A stretch of 26,534 nt of DNA from Solirubrobacteraceae bacterium (GTDB lineage: Bacteria; Actinomycetota; Thermoleophilia; Solirubrobacterales; Solirubrobacteraceae). The notes under the pieces were generated by a model, which was not told where the DNA came from, did not search any database, and was given only the letters and a program-made list of their open reading frames with translations. The position numbers were made by a program, and so were the translations under genes. This document shows positions 1-7,263 of the stretch, piece after piece; the first letter of the stretch is position 1, and each line of letters starts with the position of its first letter. The stretch is taken from NCBI GenBank assembly GCA_016462625.1, contig JAEMSV010000053.1:1-26534 (forward strand). The letters run 5' to 3'.

Positions 1-1
1 G

Positions 2-124
2 CAGTACGGCCAGGTGGTGCGGAAGATCGCGCGGATGTCGCTCCCGGGCGGCGGCACGACGACCGAGCCCGAAGCGCCGCGCGTGCCCGAGCGCCGGCTG
101 CGCCCGGTTCCGGCTGTGGCTTAG
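2..124 (+). CDS. C-terminal end of a protein cut by the window edge
   Basis: Only the last 40 codons are present, ending in TAG at 122-124. The tail contains QYGQVVRKIARMSLPGG followed by a proline/arginine-rich end. This resembles, from memory, the C-terminal tails of actinobacterial membrane fatty-acid desaturases, where a 'kQ...v.r.i.rla.PGG' segment follows the last His box. No catalytic motif lies in the window, so this is only a guess. The stop overlaps the stop of the convergent PucR gene by three bases (the shared sequence is TTAG), which supports this being the real end of a gene. Confidence 0.5.
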   Translation, partial: QYGQVVRKIARMSLPGGGTTTEPEAPRVPERRLRPVPAVA

Positions 125-1308
125 TCCTCGCCGAGCAGATCCGCGGCCCGCAGCGCGAGCTCCAACTCGAGGCGCACCGCGGAGTCGTCGAGCTCGTCAC
201 CGAAGACCTCGCGCAGTCCGGCGAGCCGGTAGCGGACGGTCTGGGGGTGGACGTGCAGCGCCTCGGCCGTCCGCGTGACGTCGCCGTGCGCGGCGAGCCA
301 GGCCCGCAGCGTCTCCTCGGCGCGTTCGCCCGCGCCCGGCTTCATCGCGCGGAGCGGGGCGAGCCTGCGGTCGGCCAGCTCGCGGGCGAGGGGTTCATCG
401 CCGGCGAGCAGCAGCTCCAGGAGGTGGTCGTCGGCGCGCACGAGCCGCGCGTCGCCGAGCCGCCCGGCGACGTGCAACGGCCAGCCGGCCAGTGCGCGCC
501 GGGCCGACTTGTGGGCACGGTCCCAGGGGACGGTCGGGCCGAGGACGGCGCGCCGCCCGCGCAGCCCGGCGGCGACCTGGCGCAGCTGGCCCGGTCCCTC
601 GGGGTCGGGGACGAGCAGGATCGCGACCGGGTCGAGCGCCGCGCCGATCGTCCCCTCCGGCAGCCGGCGGGCGAGCGGTACGACGTCGGGATCTTCGATG
701 GCCAGGGCCGCGAGGGTCGTCGGCAGGGGCCAGTCCGCCTGCTCGGCGAGATGCGCGACCGCGTCGGGATCCGGCGCCGCCGTGGTGACAAGGAGCTCGA
801 CGAGGGCGTGGCGGCGGGCGTGGACCGATCCGTCGCGCGCCGCCTGCTCCTGGGTGTAGCCCGCGACCGATGCCGATGCGAGCCGGTCGATGTAGGCGAA
901 GATCGCCTCGGCGATGGCGACGAGCGTGCGGGGGTCGACCCGGTCGCCCAGCTCGGCCACCTGCCGCCACGCGACCCGCGCGCCGACGCGGTAGGCGGAC
1001 TGCAGCGAGTCGAGCGTCCGCCCCGCGCGCAGCTCGGCCCGCCCCATCTCCTCGTAGACGCGCACGTCCGGCACGTCGGTGTCACGCCCGAGGAGGTCGA
1101 CGAACTGGCGCAGCGCCTCGGTGCTGCCCTCGGAGATCAGGCGCCCGAACTCGCCCTCCATGGGCTGGTCGTACTCGGCAACCTCCGCGCGCACCGCCGT
1201 GATGATCTCCTCCACGATCCCCGGGAGCGCGGGACGGATCAGATCGGCGAGCTCCGGTGGGACGGCTCGCCACGGGATCGTGGGGCGTGAGGGGTCGGCG
1301 GCGGCCAC
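121..1308 (-). CDS. PucR-family transcriptional regulator
   Basis: A 395-residue protein with a helical N-terminal sensor region (about 15-170), a central GGDEF-like/CdaR-type region (about 180-310) and a C-terminal PucR HTH_30 domain (about 330-390). The last carries the typical GDVTRTAEALHVHPQTVRYR helix-turn-helix. The family usually activates nearby catabolic or transport genes in response to a small ligand; the ligand here is unknown. The start is GTG at 1308, 16 bp after the SGNH hydrolase stop, so it is probably the last gene of the leftward MFS-SGNH-PucR operon. The Shine-Dalgarno is weak. It has the same overall architecture as the second PucR protein at 14585-15778. Confidence 0.9.
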   Translation of the reverse strand: MAAADPSRPTIPWRAVPPELADLIRPALPGIVEEIITAVRAEVAEYDQPMEGEFGRLISEGSTEALRQFVDLLGRDTDVPDVRVYEEMGRAELRAGRTLDSLQSAYRVGARVAWRQVAELGDRVDPRTLVAIAEAIFAYIDRLASASVAGYTQEQAARDGSVHARRHALVELLVTTAAPDPDAVAHLAEQADWPLPTTLAALAIEDPDVVPLARRLPEGTIGAALDPVAILLVPDPEGPGQLRQVAAGLRGRRAVLGPTVPWDRAHKSARRALAGWPLHVAGRLGDARLVRADDHLLELLLAGDEPLARELADRRLAPLRAMKPGAGERAEETLRAWLAAHGDVTRTAEALHVHPQTVRYRLAGLREVFGDELDDSAVRLELELALRAADLLGED

Positions 1309-1324
1309 GAGGGACCGCAGCTTC

Positions 1325-2005
1325 TCACGGGGCCGCCCTGGCGCGAACCCGTGCGCTGAGGACGCGGATCGCCTCCGAAGCCGCGATCGCGTGCCCTTCG
1401 CTGCTGCAGTGCAGGCCGTCCGGGCTGTAGATCGCCGGGTCCGCGCCCGCCGCGTGGTTCGTGCAGTCGACGTGGATCGCGCCGTGACGGGCCGCGACCG
1501 CGGCCGTGCGCTCGGAGAGCCGGTGGATCCGCCGGGTGAGCGGTGCGCGGAACTCTTCGGGGACGTACGGCGAGCCGGATGCGTCGAACATGCCGAGCGT
1601 CACCACGTCCGCGCCGGTCGCGCGCAGTGCCCCGACGATCGTGTCGAGCTCCGCCTCCACGCGATCGAGGTCCAGCTCGGGCCGGAGGATGTCGTTGCCC
1701 CCCGCGCTGACCAGCGCGAGATCCGGCGCGAACGCGAGCGCCGACCCGAGCTGCCGCGCGCGGATCTCGGCGGCCAGCAGGTCGCGCATCCCGAGGTTGC
1801 GGGCGGCGCTGATGTCCCCCATGGCGTCGAAGACCCGGTCGATCCACGCGCGCCGCCGGTACGAGCCGTCGTGCGCGCCGAGCCCCTCGATGATGCTGTC
1901 CCCCAGCGCGACGACCCGCCGCCATGGGGCGTCGCGCAGAAGAGCGGCCGCCTCGTCGGCGGACAAGCAGCGCGGGTCGGCCGCCTCGAGCACTGCCGCG
2001 GTCAT
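1325..2005 (-). CDS. SGNH/GDSL-family hydrolase
   Basis: A 226-residue single-domain SGNH hydrolase. Block I is VALGDSIIEG with the nucleophile Ser37. Block III is SAGGNDIL (Asn104). Block V is SPDGLH with Asp196 and His199 completing the triad. The family hydrolyses ester bonds of lipids, acylated sugars or aryl esters. No signal peptide is visible, so it is probably cytoplasmic. Its ATG overlaps the stop of the MFS exporter gene (ATGA), which indicates translational coupling. An esterase coupled to a drug-type exporter under a TetR operator suggests the pair acts on the same xenobiotic or lipid-like compound, but this is inference. Confidence 0.88.
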   Translation of the reverse strand: MTAAVLEAADPRCLSADEAAALLRDAPWRRVVALGDSIIEGLGAHDGSYRRRAWIDRVFDAMGDISAARNLGMRDLLAAEIRARQLGSALAFAPDLALVSAGGNDILRPELDLDRVEAELDTIVGALRATGADVVTLGMFDASGSPYVPEEFRAPLTRRIHRLSERTAAVAARHGAIHVDCTNHAAGADPAIYSPDGLHCSSEGHAIAASEAIRVLSARVRARAAP

Positions 2006-3414
2006 GACGTGGCCTCCGCGGTCGTGAGGGCCGGCGATGGCGGTGCCGCCGTTCCGGGCAGGACGAGCCGCAGCCCGAAGCCGGCCACCGCGAGTGCCGC
2101 CACGGCGCCGAGCACGTAGACGTCCGCATACGCGCCGGTCGTCCCCGGCGTGTGTCCGTCGAGCAGCATCGCCAGCGCGGCGACGCCCAGCGCCCCGCCA
2201 ACCTGGCGCGCGGTCACGTTCAGCGCAGTGGCGCTGGCGAACCGCTCGGGCGGGGCCGAGAGCGCCGCCGCCGTGGACGTCCCTGTGGTGATGAGCCCCA
2301 TCGCCGCGCCGAGCACCATGCCACCCGGCAGCCAGAACGTCAGGAACGCCGGGTCAGCGGGCAGCGTCGCCGCGAGGAAGACGCCATCGGACGCAAGCAG
2401 GAGGCCGCCGGCGATGACGACCGGCCGCGGGCCGATCCGGCCCGTCAGCGGGGCGACGCCGAGCGCGAAGATCCCCGCCATGATCCCGCCGGGCGTCATC
2501 GCGAGGCCGGCCTCCAGCTCGGAGTAGCCCCAGACGTCGGTCAGGAACAGCACGCCGACCAGCAGCCACGCGTAGAGGACCACGCCGTAGGCGAGCCCGG
2601 CGAGGTTCGCGAACGCCAGCGACGGGACCCGCCACAGGGAGACGTCGAGCGCCGGCGCCGGATGGCCCATCGACCGGCGGATGGCCGCGCCCGCGGCGAG
2701 CACGCCGCCCGCGACCGCGACGATGGTGCGCGGATCGGTCCAGCCCCAGTCCCCGCCCTGGGTCAGCCCGAGCACGACGCCGCCGACACCCGCGGCGACC
2801 AGGAGCGTCCCGACCACGTCGGGCAGCCGACCGCCGACCGCGCCGCGCGGTACGGCCGTCCAGGCGACCGCGATGAGCGCCGCCGCCATCGGGAGGTTGA
2901 TGATGAACAGCCACCGCCACCCCGCCCCGTCGACGACGACGCCGCCGACCGCCGGGCCGACCGCGGCGGCGAGTGCGCCTGCGGCGCTCCAGACGCCGAT
3001 CGCGCGGGTCCGCCGCTCCGGCGGGACGTCGGTCAGGACGATCGCCAGCGACGCCGGGATCATCACCGCCGCGCCCACGCCCTGGATGGCCCGCGCGGTG
3101 ACGAGCGCCCCGAGCGACGGCGCCAGCGCGCACGCCAGCGAGGCCAGGGCGAACAGCGCGGTGCCAGCGATGAACAGCGGCCGGCGACCGAGGGCGTCGG
3201 CGAGCCGGCCCGCCGGGGCGAGCAGTGCGGCGAACGCGACCGCGTAGGCGGTGATTACCCACGACAGGTCGCTGAAGGCGTGCCCGCCGAAGCTCGTGTG
3301 CAGGTCGGGAATGGCGAGGTTGGCAACGGTCGCGTCCAGCATCGCCAGGGCGGTGGCGCCCCCGGCGAGCGCAAGGACGGCGCCGTGACCGTGCTCCGAT
3401 GGTGTGGAAGACAT
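2002..3414 (-). CDS. MFS transporter, DHA2 (EmrB/QacA-like) drug exporter
   Basis: A 470-residue, very hydrophobic protein with about 14 membrane spans. TM1 holds the DHA2 signature (LAMLDATVANLAIPDL), and the TM2-3 loop has the MFS motif A form GRLADALGRRP. The family expels drugs, dyes or lipophilic metabolites using the proton gradient. I chose the ATG at 3414 because the DHA2 homology begins right after it. The open frame further upstream (to 3768) is antisense to the TetR gene and has no transporter features. It is first in the leftward operon with the SGNH hydrolase (4-bp overlap) and PucR. It is divergent from tetR across a shared operator at 3442-3459, the standard layout of TetR-repressed exporters. 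Confidence 0.93.
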   Translation of the reverse strand: MSSTPSEHGHGAVLALAGGATALAMLDATVANLAIPDLHTSFGGHAFSDLSWVITAYAVAFAALLAPAGRLADALGRRPLFIAGTALFALASLACALAPSLGALVTARAIQGVGAAVMIPASLAIVLTDVPPERRTRAIGVWSAAGALAAAVGPAVGGVVVDGAGWRWLFIINLPMAAALIAVAWTAVPRGAVGGRLPDVVGTLLVAAGVGGVVLGLTQGGDWGWTDPRTIVAVAGGVLAAGAAIRRSMGHPAPALDVSLWRVPSLAFANLAGLAYGVVLYAWLLVGVLFLTDVWGYSELEAGLAMTPGGIMAGIFALGVAPLTGRIGPRPVVIAGGLLLASDGVFLAATLPADPAFLTFWLPGGMVLGAAMGLITTGTSTAAALSAPPERFASATALNVTARQVGGALGVAALAMLLDGHTPGTTGAYADVYVLGAVAALAVAGFGLRLVLPGTAAPPSPALTTAEATS

Positions 3415-3441
3415 GAGTCGTGACCTCGTTGGTGATGAAGA

Positions 3442-3459
3442 AGTACGAACGGTCGTACT
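3442..3459. promoter_or_regulatory. Perfect inverted-repeat operator (likely TetR site)
   Basis: The sequence AGTACGA-ACGG-TCGTACT has perfect 7-bp arms and a 4-bp spacer. It sits in the 115-bp divergent intergenic region between the MFS exporter (start 3414) and the TetR regulator (start 3530). It overlaps the -10 region proposed for the leftward promoter. Position, symmetry and length all fit a TetR-dimer operator; binding by this TetR is inferred. Confidence 0.82.
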
Positions 3460-3486
3460 ATTAGTTTCTCGACAGCGCCGTGTCAA
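3457..3486 (-). promoter_or_regulatory. Promoter of the MFS-SGNH-PucR operon
   Basis: On the minus strand there is an exact TTGACA at 3486-3481. After 18 bp comes AATAGT (3462-3457), or TAATAG if a 17-bp spacer is used. The -10 lies within the right arm of the inverted repeat at 3442-3459, so a bound repressor would block RNA polymerase. Confidence 0.6.
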
Positions 3487-3496
3487 GGCGTATTCT
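3469..3496 (+). promoter_or_regulatory. Candidate promoter of the TetR gene
   Basis: TCGACA (3469-3474) is separated by 16 bp from TATTCT (3491-3496), about 33 bp before the tetR start codon. It lies just beside the operator, so autoregulation is plausible but weaker than control of the divergent exporter. Confidence 0.4.
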
Positions 3497-3529
3497 TCGA
3501 GACCAACGCACGACCGGACATCGACCAAC

Positions 3530-4168
3530 ATGCCCAAACAGACCACAGACGGCCGCGTCCTGCGCGGCGAGCAGACCCGCCAGGCGATCCTCCGGCGGGC
3601 GGCCGACATCGCCTCGGTGGAGGGCCTAGAGGGGCTGTCGATCGGACGCCTGGCGACGGCGCTCGACGTCAGCAAGAGCGGCGTCTTCGCGCACTTCGGC
3701 TCGAAGGAGGAGCTCCAGCTCGCGACGATCCGCGTGGCCGCCGAGGTCTTCGCCGCCCACGTCGCCACACCGGGCCTCGAGCATCCCCCGGGCGCCCTGC
3801 GGCTCTGGCGCCTCTGCGACGCCTGGCTGGACTACGCACAGGCGCCCGTCTTCCCCGGCGGTTGCTTCTTCTGCAACGCGTCGGCGGAGTTCGACGCGCG
3901 CCCCGGCCGCGTGCGCGATGCCCTGGCGGACAGCCTGCGCCTGTGGCAGCAGCTCCTCGAGCGCACCGCGGCAGATGCGCAGCAGCTCGGCGAGCTCCGC
4001 GACGACGTCGACGTCCCGCAGCTCACGTTCGAGCTCGACGCGTTCGCCCGCGCTGCGAACGCCGTGTGCCTCCTGGGCGACGACGCGACCGCGTTCGCTC
4101 GGGCGCGCCGCGCCATCCGGGCCCGGATCAGCGCCGAGCTGACCGACCCGCAGCTCCTGCCGGTCTAA
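3530..4168 (+). CDS. TetR/AcrR-family repressor
   Basis: A 212-residue TetR-type regulator. The N-terminal HTH domain (about 10-60) contains RQAILRRAADIASVEGLEGL, the recognition region DVSKSGVFAHFGSKEEL, and the typical helix 4. The C-terminal ligand domain includes the GGCFFCNASAEFDARPG segment seen in a subgroup of TetR C-terminal domains. I chose the ATG at 3530. The open frame continues back to 3404, but that part overlaps the operator and the exporter start and has no TetR homology. It probably represses the divergent MFS-SGNH-PucR operon through the site at 3442-3459. The SDR gene follows after 34 bp and may be co-transcribed. Confidence 0.92.
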   Translation: MPKQTTDGRVLRGEQTRQAILRRAADIASVEGLEGLSIGRLATALDVSKSGVFAHFGSKEELQLATIRVAAEVFAAHVATPGLEHPPGALRLWRLCDAWLDYAQAPVFPGGCFFCNASAEFDARPGRVRDALADSLRLWQQLLERTAADAQQLGELRDDVDVPQLTFELDAFARAANAVCLLGDDATAFARARRAIRARISAELTDPQLLPV

Positions 4169-4202
4169 GGTTCGCTCGGAACCATCCCCGGAGGAGCGCC
4201 CG

Positions 4203-5132
4203 ATGTCAGGCTGGACCGCAGAGCAGATCCCCGACCAGAGCGGCCGCACCGCGGTCGTCACCGGCGCGAACAGCGGCCTCGGGCTCGTCAGCGCGAGCGA
4301 GCTCGCCGGCCACGGCGCCCACGTCGTGCTCGCCTGCCGCAACGTCGAGAAGGGCGAGCACGCCGCGGCGAACATCCGCGAGCGCCACCCGCAGGCCTCG
4401 GTCGAGGTGCGCGCGCTGGACCTCAGCTCGCTCGAGTCGATCCGGGCGTTCGCCGACGCCCTCGTGCCCGAGCATCCGAAGCTCGAGCTGCTCCTGAACA
4501 ACGCCGGGATCATGATGCCGCCGCGGCAGCTGACCGCCGACGGGTTCGAGCTGCAGATCGGCACGAACCACCTCGGCCACTTCGCGCTCACCGGGCTCCT
4601 GCTGCAGGCGCTCCAGGCGGGCGACGCGGCTCGCGTCGTCACCGTCAGCAGCATCGAGCACCGCCCCGGCCGCATCGACTTCGACGATCTGCAGCGCGAG
4701 AAGTACAGCCCACGCAGCGCCTACCAGCAGTCCAAGCTCGCGAACGTCCTGTTCGGCCTCGAGCTGGACCGCCGTCTGCGCGCCGCGGGGTCGCCGCTCA
4801 TCAGCGTGCTCGCTCACCCCGGCTACTCCGACACGAACCTCCAGCGCACCGGGCCGACCGGGATCATGCGCGGGCTCCTCGAGGTCGGCAACCGGATCAT
4901 CGCCCAGGACAAGAAGCAGGGCGCGCTGCCGCAGCTGTACGCGGCGACGATGCCGGACGTCGAGGGCGGCCAGTTCTACGGGCCGAAGGGCCCGGGCGAG
5001 ATGCGCGGCAAGGTCGGCCTCGTCAAGCCGGTCAGCGCCGGGCGCGACGAGATCAGCGCCGAGCGCCTGTGGACGGTCTCCGAAGACCTGACCGGCGTCA
5101 CGTACCCGCTGCCGTCGCCCGCCGCGGCGTAG
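4203..5132 (+). CDS. SDR-family NAD(P)-dependent oxidoreductase
   Basis: A 309-residue Rossmann-fold protein of the classical short-chain dehydrogenase/reductase superfamily, most like the WW-domain-oxidoreductase/retinol-dehydrogenase-like branch. The cofactor motif TGANSGLG spans 20-27, NNAG is at 99-102, the catalytic Ser is in VTVSS (149/150), and the YxxxK pair is Tyr174/Lys178. It would reduce or oxidise an alcohol or carbonyl group in the cytoplasm; the substrate is unknown. A good Shine-Dalgarno (GGAGGAG) precedes the ATG. It lies 34 bp after tetR, probably in the same transcript. Its 3' end overlaps the convergent BAAT-like gene by 35 bp. Confidence 0.92.
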   Translation: MSGWTAEQIPDQSGRTAVVTGANSGLGLVSASELAGHGAHVVLACRNVEKGEHAAANIRERHPQASVEVRALDLSSLESIRAFADALVPEHPKLELLLNNAGIMMPPRQLTADGFELQIGTNHLGHFALTGLLLQALQAGDAARVVTVSSIEHRPGRIDFDDLQREKYSPRSAYQQSKLANVLFGLELDRRLRAAGSPLISVLAHPGYSDTNLQRTGPTGIMRGLLEVGNRIIAQDKKQGALPQLYAATMPDVEGGQFYGPKGPGEMRGKVGLVKPVSAGRDEISAERLWTVSEDLTGVTYPLPSPAAA

Positions 5133-5742
5133 CGCCGAGCTCGGCGAGGAGCGCGTCCCACGCCGCCGCATCCGCGGCGGCGTCGCCCTCGGCCGCCGGG
5201 ACCCCGGGCGGGACCGGGAGGTCATCGACGGCCCGCGGCTCGGTGGCGCCCGCGACCGCCGCGAGCTGCTCGCGGGCCTGCTCGTCCCCGCCGACGAGGA
5301 CGAGGACCCCGCGCGAGGCGAGGAGTGCGGCGGCGAGCGCCGCATGGTCCACCGGAGCGAGCACGATGGTCGCCAGCGGATCCTCCGCGGGGAGGTAGAC
5401 GGCCCCCGCCGGGCGCCAGCGCCGGACCCGGACGCCGTCGGCGAGCAGGCGGCGCGTGACCGTGCGGGACGCGGTGCGTCCGTCCGGCGTCTCGGCCCGC
5501 ACGTCCATGCGGACCGGCCGCAGCGACCGGAGTGCCGCCACGCCCTCGGTCGGCTTCGCCGGCTTCCACCCCTCATCGAGCCCGGCGGCGCTGCCGGCGG
5601 ACGCGCGCCAGACCCGCCCGTCGTCGTCGCGCACACGCGCGCGCCACACGATGGTCAGGTTGGGGCCTGCGCCGCGGAGGCGCAGATCCACCGGCTCGTC
5701 GAGCAGGTCCTCGGGCTTGCCGGCGAGCTCCAGAGCGGTCAC
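5098..5742 (-). CDS. Truncated acyl-CoA thioester hydrolase/BAAT-like protein
   Basis: A 214-residue protein. Residues from about 8-100 (LDEPVDLRLRG, then LTIVWRARVRDDDGRVW) look like the all-beta N-terminal domain of acyl-CoA thioesterase/bile-acid-CoA:amino acid N-acyltransferase (BAAT) proteins (Bile_Hydr_Trans family). The remainder (AGAVYLPAEDP, AALLASRGVLVLVGG) looks like the opening strands of the following alpha/beta hydrolase domain. It then stops well before the catalytic Ser/Cys-Asp-His region, at roughly half the usual ~400 residues. The function is therefore uncertain: a non-catalytic remnant or a binding protein. The start is GTG at 5742, six nt after a TACGCT -10-like hexamer (leaderless type). 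The 3' end overlaps the SDR gene. Confidence 0.65.
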   Translation of the reverse strand: MTALELAGKPEDLLDEPVDLRLRGAGPNLTIVWRARVRDDDGRVWRASAGSAAGLDEGWKPAKPTEGVAALRSLRPVRMDVRAETPDGRTASRTVTRRLLADGVRVRRWRPAGAVYLPAEDPLATIVLAPVDHAALAAALLASRGVLVLVGGDEQAREQLAAVAGATEPRAVDDLPVPPGVPAAEGDAAADAAAWDALLAELGATPRRATAAGT

Positions 5743-5748
5743 CCCACC

Positions 5749-5758
5749 AGCGTATGCT
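5749..5758. promoter_or_regulatory. Overlapping divergent -10 elements
   Basis: TACGCT on the minus strand (5754-5749) ends 6 nt before the GTG start at 5742. TATGCT on the plus strand (5753-5758) ends 9 nt before the ATG at 5768. The two hexamers share two base pairs, so the two promoters cannot easily be open at the same time. No SD precedes either start. Both transcripts would be leaderless or nearly so. Confidence 0.5.
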
Positions 5759-5767
5759 CGCGAGCGC

Positions 5768-6142
5768 ATGGACAACCTCGTCCGCATCGGCGCCGTCGCG
5801 AGCGCCCTCGGCGTCAGCGTCGACACCCTGCGCCGCTGGGAGCGCAACGGGCGCATCACCTTCGAGCGGCGCGGCGGAGACAGGTACCTGCCTGGGCCCG
5901 AGCTGGCGACACTGCTGCGCGAGCGCAAGCCGGTCAGCGGGACGAGCGCCCGCAACCGCCTGGACGGGATCGTCGTCGACGTCAAGGTCGACGGCGTCAT
6001 GGCCCAGGTGGACATGGCCTGCGGGGAGTTCCGCATCGTGTCGCTGATGTCCCGCGAGGCGGTCGAGGAGCTGGGCCTGCAGCCCGGCTCGCCCGCGCGC
6101 GCGGTGGTCAAGGCGACGACGGTCATCGTGGAATCCCCCTGA
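5768..6142 (+). CDS. HTH + TOBE domain regulator, probable molybdate/molybdopterin sensor
   Basis: A 124-residue two-domain protein. Residues about 4-48 form a MerR/excisionase-like helix-turn-helix (RIGAVASALGVSVDTLRRWERNG, followed by a DRYLPGPEL stretch). Residues about 58-123 form a Mop/TOBE domain (SARNRLDGIVVDVKVDG, ending ARAVVKATTVIVE). TOBE/Mop domains bind molybdate or tungstate oxyanions; joined to an HTH they act as ModE-like one-component regulators. It is the obvious candidate to control modABC at 18872-21293 about 13 kb away, although it is not adjacent. The ATG at 5768 is the first start that gives an HTH. It follows a -10-like TATGCT by 9 nt, with no SD. Confidence 0.88.
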   Translation: MDNLVRIGAVASALGVSVDTLRRWERNGRITFERRGGDRYLPGPELATLLRERKPVSGTSARNRLDGIVVDVKVDGVMAQVDMACGEFRIVSLMSREAVEELGLQPGSPARAVVKATTVIVESP

Positions 6143-6164
6143 GGGGTGGCTCGGACGGCCGAGC
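6136..6164 (+). terminator. Hairpins after the HTH-TOBE gene
   Basis: Two short perfect inverted repeats follow each other: CCCC-TGA-GGGG (6136-6146), which includes the stop codon, and GCTCGG-ACGG-CCGAGC (6149-6164). There is no U-tract, as is common for terminators in GC-rich actinobacteria. They separate the regulator gene from the HdeD-like gene. Confidence 0.4.
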
Positions 6165-6212
6165 GGTGGGATAGCTTGCCGCGCGCTGCACCAATCCCCC
6201 TAGGAGGCAAAC

Positions 6213-6776
6213 ATGAGTACTGCTGCCGCGGCGGAGGCGGTCATCGAACCGCCGTCGCCGTCGAAGTACTGGTGGCTGCTGGCGATCGTCGGTGTCCTGA
6301 CCGTCATCATCGGCTTCGTCGCCCTCATCTACCCCGGCCCGACGCTCCTCGTCGTCGGCCTGCTGTTCGGCATCTGGCTCCTGATCTGGGGTTCGATGGC
6401 GATCTACCGCGGCATCGCCGAAGGCGGCGGCACGGGAATCCGGGTCCTCTCGGTGATCATCGGCGTCCTCGGCGTCCTCGCCGGGCTCGTCTGCATCGTC
6501 AGGCCCGGTCAGAGCGTCCTCACCGTCGTGCTCGTCATCGGCATCTGGTGGCTCGCCACCGGGATCCTGGAGTTCATCCAGGGCGTCGCCGTCCACGAGT
6601 ACCGCTGGACCAACATCATTCTCGGCGTCATCGGCGCCGGCGCGGGCATCATCATCCTGGTGTGGCCGGGCATCGGCCTCGTCACGCTCGTGTTCATCGT
6701 CGGCTTCACGCTGATCTTCCGCGGGACGATCGAAACGATCCTCGCGTTCCAGCTCCGCAAGGCCGGGGAGGTCTGA
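6213..6776 (+). CDS. HdeD/DUF308-family integral membrane protein
   Basis: A 187-residue protein made almost entirely of six hydrophobic segments (starting about 21, 46, 78, 104, 132 and 158) separated by short polar turns. The repeated pairs, such as GVLTVIIGFVALIYPGPTLL and IGAGAGIIILVWPGIGLVTL, are typical of the HdeD (acid-resistance membrane protein) family. The biochemical role is unknown; family members are often stress-induced. It has the clearest Shine-Dalgarno in the window (AGGAGG, 5 nt before ATG). The lipoprotein gene starts 2 bp after its stop, so the two are a translationally linked pair that probably work at the cell envelope. Confidence 0.88.
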   Translation: MSTAAAAEAVIEPPSPSKYWWLLAIVGVLTVIIGFVALIYPGPTLLVVGLLFGIWLLIWGSMAIYRGIAEGGGTGIRVLSVIIGVLGVLAGLVCIVRPGQSVLTVVLVIGIWWLATGILEFIQGVAVHEYRWTNIILGVIGAGAGIIILVWPGIGLVTLVFIVGFTLIFRGTIETILAFQLRKAGEV

Positions 6777-6778
6777 CC

Positions 6779-7210
6779 ATGAATCGATTCCGTTCCCTCG
6801 CCCTCGTGGGCGTCGCTGCGGCCGGGCTCGCGCTCGGCGCCTGCGGCAGCTCGCCGGAGGACGACGCCCGGGATGAGGGCAAGAACATCGGCGAGGCCAT
6901 CGCCGAGTTCCAGACGGCCGACAGCGCCGAAGAGGCGGGCGCCGCGATCGACGACTTCAACAAGGCTCGCGAACAGCTGAGTGAAGACACGCGCGAGCGC
7001 GTCGCCGACCAGGTCGAGACGCAGGGCCTGAACGTCCAGGCGCTCGTCCAGGCGTACACGGCCGATCCGTCGGACGCAAACGCGCAAGCGCTCAAGAACG
7101 CGGCGAACGAGCTGCGCTCTCAGGCGCAGGCGTTCCAGTCCGCGAACAACTCCACCGCGGTCGCCTTCTGGGAGGGCGTCGAGGAGGGGTACGACGACGA
7201 GATCGACTGA
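6779..7210 (+). CDS. Small secreted lipoprotein of unknown function
   Basis: A 143-residue protein with a lipoprotein signal peptide: basic N-terminus MNRFR, a hydrophobic core, and the lipobox LGAC with the lipidated Cys22. The mature part is acidic and almost wholly helical (for example GEAIAEFQTADSAEEAGAAI and ARDEGKN), probably a small helical bundle on the outer face of the membrane. No known family was recognised. Its ATG lies 2 bp after the HdeD-like stop, which strongly suggests co-translation and a common envelope role. Confidence 0.8.
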   Translation: MNRFRSLALVGVAAAGLALGACGSSPEDDARDEGKNIGEAIAEFQTADSAEEAGAAIDDFNKAREQLSEDTRERVADQVETQGLNVQALVQAYTADPSDANAQALKNAANELRSQAQAFQSANNSTAVAFWEGVEEGYDDEID

Positions 7211-7223
7211 TCCGTCCGGCTCC

Positions 7224-7259
7224 GTGCGCCGCTCAGCCTCCGGGCAGGGCGGCGCGCAC
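7224..7259. terminator. Bidirectional terminator hairpin
   Basis: GTGCGCCGC (7224-7232) pairs with GCGGCGCGCAC (7249-7259) with a 2-nt bulge and a 16-nt loop. It occupies the short gap between two convergent genes (stops at 7210 and 7264), as expected for a shared terminator. No U-tract. Confidence 0.5.
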
Positions 7260-7263
7260 AGCC

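Noticed and set aside
3404..3529. Extension of the TetR frame upstream to ATG 3404
   Set aside because: This part overlaps the operator and the exporter start codon and has no TetR homology; TetR N-terminal features begin after ATG 3530.
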